From positions 292,882 through 356,881 of the forward strand of contig JADKAW010000002.1 in NCBI GenBank assembly GCA_016719055.1: a stretch of 64,000 bases of DNA, written 5' to 3'. Of this stretch, positions 15,530 to 22,872 are shown one piece after another. The DNA is from Candidatus Rhodoferax mariagerensis (lineage in GTDB: Bacteria; Pseudomonadota; Gammaproteobacteria; Burkholderiales; Burkholderiaceae_C). How positions within the stretch are numbered: position 1 is the first letter of the stretch; the number at the start of each line of letters is the position of its first letter. Below the pieces are notes generated by a model. It was not told the origin of the DNA and searched no databases. It saw only the letters and a list, made by a program, of their open reading frames with translations. The translations under genes and the position numbers were made by a program.

Positions 15530-15698
15530 TCTCGCTGCCGGCAGGCCAGCGATGGCGGAAGGGTGCCCTGGCAGCATTTGCAACAGGGACGCGCTGATCA
15601 TATTGGGCTCGCCAAGATACATGAAAATCTGGCTGTTGGAAAAGGTGGCGAGCGGAATGGAAAAACTTCGTAAGTCACGGCAGCGATTGATCACCATC
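15530..15698. other. convergent intergenic region
   Basis: About 170 bases between the rhodanese stop and the stop of the secreted-protein gene. The minus strand stays open through it and reads a protein-like LGEPNMISASLLQMLPGHPS, but without a start or family match. It could be a gene remnant. No terminator with a T tract was seen. Confidence 0.3.
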
Positions 15699-16448
15699 TC
15701 AATCAAGCAGCAGCATGTAAATGGGAACAAGATTTACGCCAGATGCTTTTATCACTTGGTCTTGGCCATAAACCGTCCCGATGCTATTTTGGACAACAAT
15801 CCGAAAATGATAGGAGCTGTTGGCCTCAAGCCCAGTGACGAGGGCGCTGACATTGTGGTTGGTGGCGTCAGTAAACCCACTTGGTGTCGCAGTGACTTCT
15901 TGTCCATAGGCTGCTGTCTTTCCGTATTGGAAAGTTATCTGGGTCGTTTCACCCTGAGCATTGACGATACCGTTAAGTGACACCGACCCCCTTGCTCGCG
16001 AAGTTCCTCTTGCGGTACTTGCCTTAGGAATCCATTTCAACCAACCAGCCCCATCCGGACAGGTAAGTGCCGGGGTGGAACCGATCTGCACGTAACCCAC
16101 GTCTCCACTGTCCTTGGCTGAAAGTGCCAAGCTGTAGCTTTGGCCGCAGGAGACAGCAAAATCCAGCTTGGAAGCAGACGATGTGTAGTTCCCCACTGGA
16201 GGACTTGAAACGTCAGTGGCAAACTGATAAATTGGCTTACCAGACGCAAGAAGCTTGAACGAAGAAAGTGTTTTTCCAGGGGTCACATGGATGGTAAACG
16301 GATCTACGTGGATCAAACATTTACCAGGTTCGGCTATGTAGCAACCTGCGTTGATCGGGCTGCTTTGAACGCCAAAAACAGGTCGATTCAAGCAAAAAAC
16401 CGCAATAAAAAGAGTGCAAATGACTGGAATGAAAAGATTGAATTTCAC
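15699..16448 (-). CDS. secreted protein with C-terminal Fn3-like domain (paralogue B)
   Basis: A 249-residue exported protein of unknown function. GTG at 16448 is preferred because AAGGAG lies six bases upstream. A signal peptide is followed by a domain (about 28-130) that closely resembles the neighbouring gene: SPINAGCY, HVDPFTIHV, GKTLSSFKL, DVSSPPVGNY, and two or three Cys. After a Ser/Arg linker, residues about 150-245 look like a fibronectin type III domain (ITFQYGKTAAYG, VTGLEANSSYHFRIV). Only this copy has the Fn3 module. The two genes are in tandem, 58 bases apart, and presumably arose by duplication. Confidence 0.75.
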   Translation of the reverse strand: MKFNLFIPVICTLFIAVFCLNRPVFGVQSSPINAGCYIAEPGKCLIHVDPFTIHVTPGKTLSSFKLLASGKPIYQFATDVSSPPVGNYTSSASKLDFAVSCGQSYSLALSAKDSGDVGYVQIGSTPALTCPDGAGWLKWIPKASTARGTSRARGSVSLNGIVNAQGETTQITFQYGKTAAYGQEVTATPSGFTDATNHNVSALVTGLEANSSYHFRIVVQNSIGTVYGQDQVIKASGVNLVPIYMLLLD

Positions 16449-16506
16449 AACCAACTCCTTTGCCGTAACTCTCAGTCAAAACGATCTTGGATGTGTATTG
16501 AGAAAA

Positions 16507-16920
16507 TTACGGTGCTGAAGCAGGACAAGTGATTGGCGTGGTTTGACCAAGGTTATAGGCCACTGGGTCGCCGGAATCTTGACCAGCTAAATTAACGGTA
16601 TAGATGGTTCCACAAGTGGCAGCAAAATCCTGCATCACGACAGAAGGAGAATAGTTGTTCAGTGGGGGGTTCGATACATCGGTCTTGAAACTGTAGATGA
16701 CATGGCCGTTGGCTTGCAACTGATAGAAAACCAGTCTCTTCCCTGTAGCAACAAATATGGTGAAGGGATCAACATGAATTTTGCACTGTCCAGCAGCTGC
16801 AACGTAACACCCTGCATTGATGGGGCTGGCATAAACCGCCAGGGCTTCATGGCAGATAAATCCCTGGGCAAAAAGAAACCAACCAACCAGTAAACGCACA
16901 GAACGCAAATTTTTTAACAT
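16507..16920 (-). CDS. secreted protein (paralogue A)
   Basis: A 137-residue exported protein. ATG at 16920 has GGAGA a few bases upstream. A signal peptide of about 28 residues is followed by one domain: SPINAGCYVAAAGQC, IHVDPFTIFV, GKRLVFYQL, DVSNPPLNNY, FAATCGTIYTVNLAGQD and a final TCPASAP. It matches the N-terminal domain of the next gene and ends where that one begins its linker. The conserved cysteines suggest disulfides. I know no named family for this domain. Confidence 0.75.
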   Translation of the reverse strand: MLKNLRSVRLLVGWFLFAQGFICHEALAVYASPINAGCYVAAAGQCKIHVDPFTIFVATGKRLVFYQLQANGHVIYSFKTDVSNPPLNNYSPSVVMQDFAATCGTIYTVNLAGQDSGDPVAYNLGQTTPITCPASAP

Positions 16921-17250
16921 GGTGTCTCCAGTGACCAAAACTCACAATATTCGGCAGGGCTCACCTCAAAGACCGGGTTTTAGTGACAACAACTCTCCGG
17001 CGAAGTAACAGGGAGTCTTTGCATTGTAGAGCGCCATCCGCAGCTGTCAGTGTTTTAAGCAAAGGCTCGCTGATCATTACAATTCCCATCAATTCTCCAG
17101 GACAAAACGACAACAAAAACTGCGAAAGTGCAGGGTTCGCGATGTTTGTCCTGAACTCTTTTTCCCAGCTTCCGACGCTTATCGGGCACTTCGACGAGTC
17201 CAACATGGGGTTCGATGGTGCAGCTGGAGTGTTGATTTTTAAGGATTTTT
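16921..17250. other. divergent intergenic region before ychF
   Basis: About 330 bases between the start of the secreted paralogue and ychF. It contains the small inverted ychF-like fragment at 17181-17222. Otherwise nothing recognisable was seen. The promoters of both flanking genes must lie here, and AAGGA just before 17251 is the ychF ribosome site. Confidence 0.5.
17181..17222 (-). pseudogene. inverted fragment resembling ychF codons
   Basis: On the minus strand this stretch encodes CTIEPHVGLVEVPD. YchF itself, 29 bases away on the plus strand, encodes CTIEPNVGMVEVPD at about residues 33-46. Twelve of fourteen residues agree, and the DNA agrees at roughly four of five bases. No further ychF similarity continues on either side. 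It looks like the residue of an inverted duplication or of an older gene copy. Confidence 0.6.
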
Positions 17251-18336
17251 ATGAAATGTGGCATCGTGGGCTTGCCCAATGTTGGTAAATCGACCCTGTT
17301 CAACGCGCTGACCAAGGCCGGCATTGCGGCCGAAAATTACCCTTTTTGCACCATCGAGCCCAATGTCGGCATGGTTGAGGTGCCCGATGTGCGGCTGGAT
17401 GCGCTGGCGGCCATCGTCAACCCGCAAAAGATTCAGCGCGCGATTGTTGAATTTGTTGATATTGCCGGCCTGGTGGCGGGTGCCAGCACCGGCGAAGGGC
17501 TGGGCAACAAGTTTTTGGCTCATATTCGTGAGACCGACGCCACCATCAACGTGGTGCGCTGTTTTGAAGACGACAACGTGGTGCATGTGTCTGGCAAGGT
17601 GGACCCGATCTCCGACATTGAGGTGATTCAGACTGAACTCTGCCTGGCAGACCTGACGGCGGTCGAAAAGGCTTTGCACCGTGTGACCAAGCTGGCGCGT
17701 TCGGGCGACAAAGAGGCGGCCAAGCTCGTCACCCTGCTGGAGAAATGCCAGGCCGCGCTCAATGAGGCCAAGCCGGTGCGCACACTGGACTTCAGCAAAG
17801 AAGAGGCACCGCTGCTCAAGCAGTTTTTTTTGATCACTGCCAAACCATCCATGTTTGTGGCCAACGTGGCTGAAGACGGATTTGAAAACAACCCTTTCTT
17901 GGACCGCCTGCGAGATTATGCATCTGCCCAGAATTCACCGGTGGTTGCGATCAGCGCCAAACTCGAAGCTGAAATGGCCGACATGAGCGACGATGATCGC
18001 CTGCTGTTTCTTGAAGAAATGGGTTTGCATGAGCCGGGCCTGAACCGCCTGATTCGCGCTGCATACGACCTGTTGGGCCTGCAAACCTACTTCACTGCGG
18101 GGGTCAAAGAGGTGCGCGCCTGGACCATCCATAAAGGTGATACCGGCCCACAGGCGGCCGGGGTGATCCACACTGACTTCGAGAAGGGTTATATCCGCGC
18201 CCAGACCATTGCGTATGACGACTTTATTGGATTCAAGGGCGAGCAGGGTGCCAAAGACGCCGGCAAGATGCGCAGTGAAGGCAAAGACTACGTGGTCAAG
18301 GATGGGGACGTGATGAACTTCCTGTTCAGCCCATAA
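17251..18336 (+). CDS. ychF: redox-regulated ATPase YchF (Obg-family)
   Basis: A 361-residue cytoplasmic P-loop protein of the Obg group that prefers ATP and associates with ribosomes. It begins with the P-loop GLPNVGKST (residues 7-15) and carries DIAGLV (switch II). NVAED replaces the usual G-protein NKxD, which is the reason for ATP preference. A C-terminal TGS-like region follows (WTIHKGDTGPQAAGVIH). The length matches the family (about 363). ATG at 17251 has AAGGA just upstream. It is convergent with the receiver gene, with 27 bases between stops. Confidence 0.96.
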   Translation: MKCGIVGLPNVGKSTLFNALTKAGIAAENYPFCTIEPNVGMVEVPDVRLDALAAIVNPQKIQRAIVEFVDIAGLVAGASTGEGLGNKFLAHIRETDATINVVRCFEDDNVVHVSGKVDPISDIEVIQTELCLADLTAVEKALHRVTKLARSGDKEAAKLVTLLEKCQAALNEAKPVRTLDFSKEEAPLLKQFFLITAKPSMFVANVAEDGFENNPFLDRLRDYASAQNSPVVAISAKLEAEMADMSDDDRLLFLEEMGLHEPGLNRLIRAAYDLLGLQTYFTAGVKEVRAWTIHKGDTGPQAAGVIHTDFEKGYIRAQTIAYDDFIGFKGEQGAKDAGKMRSEGKDYVVKDGDVMNFLFSP

Positions 18337-18363
18337 AACCCCGCAAACCAGCCTCATCGACCG

Positions 18364-18783
18364 TTACAAAGCCTGATCGGCGGGCTGGCGCGCCTCGCGG
18401 AACTTCAGCGCATGTTCGAGCTTGATCTTCATGGTTGACAGAATGGGCGGTTTGATGATGTAGCCTGCAATGCCAAGCGGCACCGAGTCGTTCAGGGTTT
18501 GGGTGCTGCTGTCCGCACTCATCAACAAAACAGGGGTTTTGCGCAGGACAGGGTCTGAAAGCTCCCGCAGGCGTTTGACAAACTCCAGTCCACCCATGGT
18601 GGCCATGTGAATGTCTGACAACACCAGGTCAGGCCTGAAACTGCTCACCTTGGCCAAGCCAGTTTTGCCGTTGGTGGCTTCTTCGACCTGACTCGCGCCC
18701 AGACGATTGAGGATGTTTACCACAAACAGGGTCATCACCGGGTCGTCGTCGATGACCAGCACCTTGGCGTTTTCAATTTTCAT
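18364..18783 (-). CDS. stand-alone response-regulator receiver protein
   Basis: A 139-residue protein consisting only of a CheY-like receiver domain. The acidic pocket is IDDD (Asp12-14), the phospho-acceptor is Asp57 in LSDIHM, the Ser/Thr position is in LLMSAD and the conserved Lys111 is in IIKPP. No output domain follows, so it would act by protein contact or phosphorelay. ATG at 18783 lies five bases after the lysS stop, implying cotranscription with lysS. A TTG at 18792 overlapping that stop is an unlikely alternative. No histidine kinase is adjacent. Confidence 0.88.
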   Translation of the reverse strand: MKIENAKVLVIDDDPVMTLFVVNILNRLGASQVEEATNGKTGLAKVSSFRPDLVLSDIHMATMGGLEFVKRLRELSDPVLRKTPVLLMSADSSTQTLNDSVPLGIAGYIIKPPILSTMKIKLEHALKFREARQPADQAL

Positions 18784-18788
18784 GGTGT

Positions 18789-20342
18789 TCAAGCTTCTCT
18801 GCGTAGGGCCGGGAACAAAATCACGTCGCGAATGCTGCTGCTGTCGGTCAGCAACATCATCAAACGGTCCAGGCCCACACCGCAGCCACCAGTGGGCGGC
18901 ATGCCGTATTCCAGCGCACGCACAAAGTCGGCATCATAAAACATGGCCTCATCATCACCACCGTCTTTGGCAGCCACCTGGGCCTGGAAGCGCGCGGCTT
19001 GCTCTTCGGCGTCGTTCAACTCGCTGAAACCATTGCCAAACTCACGCCCGGTGATGTAGAGCTCAAAGCGCTCAGTCACTTCGGGGCGGCTGTCGTTGGC
19101 ACGGGCCAGCGGGCTGATCTCTGTCGGGTGCTCCATGATAAAGGTCGGCTGCCAGAGCTTTTCTTCTACCGTTTCTTCAAAATACAGCACCTGCAAACTG
19201 GGCAGGCTGCGGGTCGAGATGTGGTGCTTGGCCTCAGTGATGCCGAGTTTTGGCAGCACACTGCGCAGCCAGATGGCACTGTCCACCTTCAGGCCCGAGC
19301 CATCGTCCAGCATTTGCCCGGCTTCGGTGTATTTGCAAATGGCCTCATGAATGGTCAGGCGCGCAAACGGTTGTTCCAGGTCAACGGGTTTGCCCGCGTA
19401 GCTGAGTTGCAGCGTGCGCAGCGCGCGCTGCGCAGCGTCGCGGATCAGGGCTTCGGTAAAGGTCATCAGGTCCAGATAGTCCCAATACGCCGCGTAGAAC
19501 TCCATCATGGTGAACTCGGGGTTGTGGCGCACGCTGATGCCTTCGTTGCGAAAGCTGCGGTTGATCTCAAACACCCGCTCAAAGCCGCCCACAATCAGCC
19601 TTTTCAGGTACAGCTCAGGTGCTATGCGCAAAAACATCTGCTGGTCCAGCGCGTTGTGGTGGGTGGTGAAGGGTTTGGCGTTGGCACCACCGGGTATCGG
19701 GTGCAGCATGGGCGTTTCAACTTCCAGAAAGTCGTGTGCCACCATGAAATCGCGGATGCCTGACACAGCCTTGCTGCGCGCCACAAAACGCTTGCGTGTG
19801 TCTTCGTCGGTCATCAAATCGACGTAACGCTGTCGGTATTTGACCTCCTGGTCGGCCATACCGTGGAACTTGTCAGGCATGGGGCGCAGGCTTTTGGTCA
19901 GCAGGCGGATTTGCGAGGCGTGGATGGAGAGCTCACCCGTTTTGGTCTTGAACACGGTGCCTTCAGCGGCCACAATGTCACCCAGGTCCCAATGTTTGAA
20001 GCTGGCATAGACCTCGGCACCCACGTCTTCACCCTTGATGTAAATCTGGATGCGCCCGCTGCTGTCTTGCAGCGTGGCAAAGCTGGCTTTGCCCATGACG
20101 CGTTTGAGCATCATGCGCCCGGCTACTTTGGCCGCAGCGCCCTGGGTCAGCAACTCTTCGGGGCTTTGGTTGTCATGGGCTGCCAGCAGCTTGGCAGCGT
20201 GGTCAGCTGGCTTGAAATCATTGGGAAACGCGACGCCCTGGCCTTGTGTCTGCGCCTGGCGCAGTGCCTTGAGTTTTTCACGCCGCTCCAAAATGAGCTG
20301 GTTGTCGTCCTGGGGCAGGGCTGGGGTGGTTGGGTCAGACAT
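18789..20342 (-). CDS. lysS: lysyl-tRNA synthetase, class II
   Basis: Charges tRNA-Lys with lysine in the cytoplasm. The 517-residue protein has an N-terminal OB-fold anticodon-binding domain (about 75-170) and a class II catalytic core: motif 2 around FRNEGISVRHNPEFTMMEFY and motif 3 at GCGVGLDRLMMLL. ATG at 20342 is the first ATG of the frame. The stand-alone receiver gene follows five bases after the stop. Typical of the bacterial LysS family in length and sequence. Confidence 0.97.
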   Translation of the reverse strand: MSDPTTPALPQDDNQLILERREKLKALRQAQTQGQGVAFPNDFKPADHAAKLLAAHDNQSPEELLTQGAAAKVAGRMMLKRVMGKASFATLQDSSGRIQIYIKGEDVGAEVYASFKHWDLGDIVAAEGTVFKTKTGELSIHASQIRLLTKSLRPMPDKFHGMADQEVKYRQRYVDLMTDEDTRKRFVARSKAVSGIRDFMVAHDFLEVETPMLHPIPGGANAKPFTTHHNALDQQMFLRIAPELYLKRLIVGGFERVFEINRSFRNEGISVRHNPEFTMMEFYAAYWDYLDLMTFTEALIRDAAQRALRTLQLSYAGKPVDLEQPFARLTIHEAICKYTEAGQMLDDGSGLKVDSAIWLRSVLPKLGITEAKHHISTRSLPSLQVLYFEETVEEKLWQPTFIMEHPTEISPLARANDSRPEVTERFELYITGREFGNGFSELNDAEEQAARFQAQVAAKDGGDDEAMFYDADFVRALEYGMPPTGGCGVGLDRLMMLLTDSSSIRDVILFPALRREA

Positions 20343-20510
20343 GTAAGGCAATCAAAGAGAGGCTGAAATGGGTGGCGGATGGGCGTGTTGGGCCTGCAGC
20401 AGGTGGTTGTGGTGGCCCGGCTGGCATGCGGATTTGCGCGAAGTTCCGCATTTTAAAGTGCTGCAGTGTCGCTATGATCCAGCTCACTTGTCTTCTTCGG
20501 TCACGACGCC

Positions 20511-21074
20511 ATGCTGTATCAGATTTTTTCATTGCTGCTAGAGGTTGTTATTGGGTTTCTGAGCGGTGTCTGCCTGTTGCGCCTGTACATGCAATACCAG
20601 CGCATACCCATGTCAGCGCGCTCGGGTAACCCACTGGGCCAGTTTGTATTTGCCGTGACCGACTGGATTGTGTTGCCGCTGCGCCGCGTGCTGCCGTCGA
20701 TTGGCGCACTCGACACCGCCAGCCTGGTGGCGGCTTATTTGCTGCAATTGACAGAGTTTGGCTTGTTGTGGTTGCTGGCCGGTGGTGAGGGTGGCCTGTA
20801 CGCGGTGCCGATTCTGGCGGGCTTTGGCGTGCTGCGCATGGCCATTTCGGGCATGACCGGTGCGGTGATTGTGTATGCCGTGTTGTCGTGGGTGTCCACG
20901 CAGTCGCCCATGGCTGACGTGATCGAGCGATTGGTAGCCCCGCCGCTGACGCCGATTCGCCGCTTGGTACCGCTGGTCGGCGGGATCGATTTGTCACCCT
21001 TGGTGCTGTTGGTCATCCTTCAGATTGCAGCCATCGTGCTCGGGCACATGCAGGCCGCGGCGCTGATGATTTAA
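20511..21074 (+). CDS. YggT-family integral membrane protein
   Basis: A 187-residue inner-membrane protein with four or more hydrophobic helices. It has two YggT-type repeats: RIPMSARSGNPLGQFVFAVTD with LRRVLPSIG in the first, and SPMADVIERLVAPPLTPIRR in the second. YggT proteins are linked to osmotic stress and cell-envelope functions, but the mechanism is unclear. Its TAA shares bases with the convergent accD stop, the two genes overlapping by four bases. Confidence 0.88.
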   Translation: MLYQIFSLLLEVVIGFLSGVCLLRLYMQYQRIPMSARSGNPLGQFVFAVTDWIVLPLRRVLPSIGALDTASLVAAYLLQLTEFGLLWLLAGGEGGLYAVPILAGFGVLRMAISGMTGAVIVYAVLSWVSTQSPMADVIERLVAPPLTPIRRLVPLVGGIDLSPLVLLVILQIAAIVLGHMQAAALMI

Positions 21075-21943
21075 CCCACCGCGTCCGCACTCTGGCGCGT
21101 CAGCATGGCCAGCGTGTTGGCAATGGTGCTGCGCAGTTCACGCCGGTCGCAAATCAGGTCCACGGCACCCTTGGTCAGCAAAAACTCGGCCCGCTGAAAG
21201 CCCTCGGGCAAGGTGACGCGCACGGTCGACTCGATCACCCGTGGCCCGGCAAAACCAATCAGCGCTTTGGGTTCCGCAATCACCACATCACCAATAAAGG
21301 CAAAACCAGCGCTGACGCCACCCATGGTTGGGTCGGTCAGCACACTGATGTAGGGAAGGCCCTTTTTGGCCAGGTGCGTGAGTGAGGCGTTGGTCTTGGC
21401 CATTTGCATCAGGCTGAGCAAGCCTTCTTGCATGCGGGCACCACCGGTGGCGGTAAAACACACAAACGGTACCTTTTGCTCAATGGCGGTGTGCACGCCA
21501 CGCACAAAGCGCTCGCCCACCACGCTGCCCATGCTGCCACCCATGAATTCAAATTCAAAGCAGGCCGCCACCAGACCGATGCCCATCACACTGCCACCCA
21601 TGACGACCATGGCGTCAGTCTCGCCGGTGCTTTCCAGCGCTTCTTTCAGACGCTCGGGGTATTTGCGGCTGTCTTTGAACTTGAGCGCATCCACGGGCAG
21701 CACTTCCTGGCCGATTTCGTAGCGGCCTTCGTTGTCCAGAAAGGCATTGAGGCGTGCGCGGGCACCGATGCGGTGGTGGTGGCTGCAAGTGGGGCAGACG
21801 TTCTGGTTTTGCTCCAGGTCGGTTTTGTACAACACGCTGTCGCACGCCGGGCATTTGATCCACAAGCCTTCGGGCACGGCGCGCCGGTCTTTGGGGTCGG
21901 TGCGCTGGATTTTCGGGGGGAGCAGTTTTTCGAGCCAACTCAT
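21071..21943 (-). CDS. accD: acetyl-CoA carboxylase carboxyltransferase subunit beta
   Basis: With AccA forms the carboxyltransferase that makes malonyl-CoA, the first step of fatty acid synthesis. The 290-residue protein has the N-terminal zinc ribbon (Cys31, Cys34, Cys50, Cys53 in CPAC and CPTC) and a crotonase-fold core (ATGGARMQEGLLSLMQMAKT, DPTMGGVSAGFAF). ATG at 21943 has AGGAGA upstream. It is the last gene of the trpF-trpB-trpA-accD run, 77 bases after trpA, an arrangement common in betaproteobacteria. Confidence 0.97.
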   Translation of the reverse strand: MSWLEKLLPPKIQRTDPKDRRAVPEGLWIKCPACDSVLYKTDLEQNQNVCPTCSHHHRIGARARLNAFLDNEGRYEIGQEVLPVDALKFKDSRKYPERLKEALESTGETDAMVVMGGSVMGIGLVAACFEFEFMGGSMGSVVGERFVRGVHTAIEQKVPFVCFTATGGARMQEGLLSLMQMAKTNASLTHLAKKGLPYISVLTDPTMGGVSAGFAFIGDVVIAEPKALIGFAGPRVIESTVRVTLPEGFQRAEFLLTKGAVDLICDRRELRSTIANTLAMLTRQSADAVG

Positions 21944-22020
21944 ACAATTCTCCTGGTGAGGCGTGGCCAGCAGGATGCCGCTGTGGGCGGCCATCTGACC
22001 AGTAAAGTATCAAGCGCGGA

Positions 22021-22872
22021 TTATGAATCTAACGCAGCGCGGATCTCGCGCAAGAAAGTTTGGGCAGTTGGTGCCACCTGGTCACGGGGCTGCTCGTCAA
22101 TTAACTGAATGATCTTGCTGCCAATCACCACGGCATCAGCCACCTGTCCAATGGCACGGGCGGTGGCCGCGTCCCGAATACCAAACCCGACACCCACGGG
22201 CACACTGACGTGGGCACGGATGCGCGGCAGCATGGCACCAACTGCCGCCGTATCAAGCGCACCTGAGCCGGTCACGCCCTTGAGCGACACATAATACACA
22301 TAACCGCTGGCAATCTTCGCGACCTGCGCCATGCGCTCGTCCGTCGAGGTGGGGGCCAACAAAAAGATCAAGTCCATGTCATGCGCTTTGAGCTCGGCAG
22401 CAAAGTCTTCGCATTCTTCAGGCGGGTAGTCCACGACCAGCATACCATCTACGCCGGCCGCTGCAGCATCCCGCACAAAAGGGCTGCTAGCCCCCGTGGG
22501 TTGTGCGTAGCCTGCTATTAATTTGGTTGCGCCATGTTTCTGGTTGTAGCGCTCCACCGGGTTGGCGTAACCCATCAGCACCACCGGCGTGACCTGGTTT
22601 TGCGTGCGAAATACCCGCACCATGTCCAGCACCTGGGCCAATCCGATGCCAAAGGAAAGAGCCTTGTCACCAGCCTTTTGAATCACAGGGCCGTCGGCGC
22701 TGGGGTCGGAGAACGGCACGCCGAGTTCAATCACATCGGCCCCGCCCGCGACCATGGCGTGCATCAGCTCGGGTGTGACATCGGCAAACGGGAAACCGGC
22801 GGTGACAAACGGGATCAGCGCCTTGCGGCCCTGGGCTTTGAGTTGTGCAAAGGTGGTGGTGATGCGGCTCAT
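22021..22872 (-). CDS. trpA: tryptophan synthase alpha chain
   Basis: Cleaves indole-3-glycerol phosphate and passes indole to TrpB. The 283-residue TIM barrel has the catalytic Glu49 (IELGVPFSDP) and Asp60, the PPEE segment and the phosphate-binding GVGFGI. Its start overlaps the trpB stop by four bases (ATGA). Unusual: residues about 115-131 (TKLIAGYAQPTGASSP) are an insertion after the active-site strand GYANP, encoded by a copy of the dispersed repeat. The family normally goes almost directly from this point to FVRDAAAAGVDG. Catalytic residues are intact, so the enzyme is probably functional. Confidence 0.96.
   Translation of the reverse strand: MSRITTTFAQLKAQGRKALIPFVTAGFPFADVTPELMHAMVAGGADVIELGVPFSDPSADGPVIQKAGDKALSFGIGLAQVLDMVRVFRTQNQVTPVVLMGYANPVERYNQKHGATKLIAGYAQPTGASSPFVRDAAAAGVDGMLVVDYPPEECEDFAAELKAHDMDLIFLLAPTSTDERMAQVAKIASGYVYYVSLKGVTGSGALDTAAVGAMLPRIRAHVSVPVGVGFGIRDAATARAIGQVADAVVIGSKIIQLIDEQPRDQVAPTAQTFLREIRAALDS
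22477..22523 (-). repeat. dispersed repeat, copy 6 (inside trpA)
   Basis: On the minus strand it reads AATTAATAGCAGGCTACGCA, a short centre, then GGGGGCTAGCAGCCC. It encodes the in-frame insertion of about 16-17 residues in TrpA beside GYANP. Confidence 0.75.
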
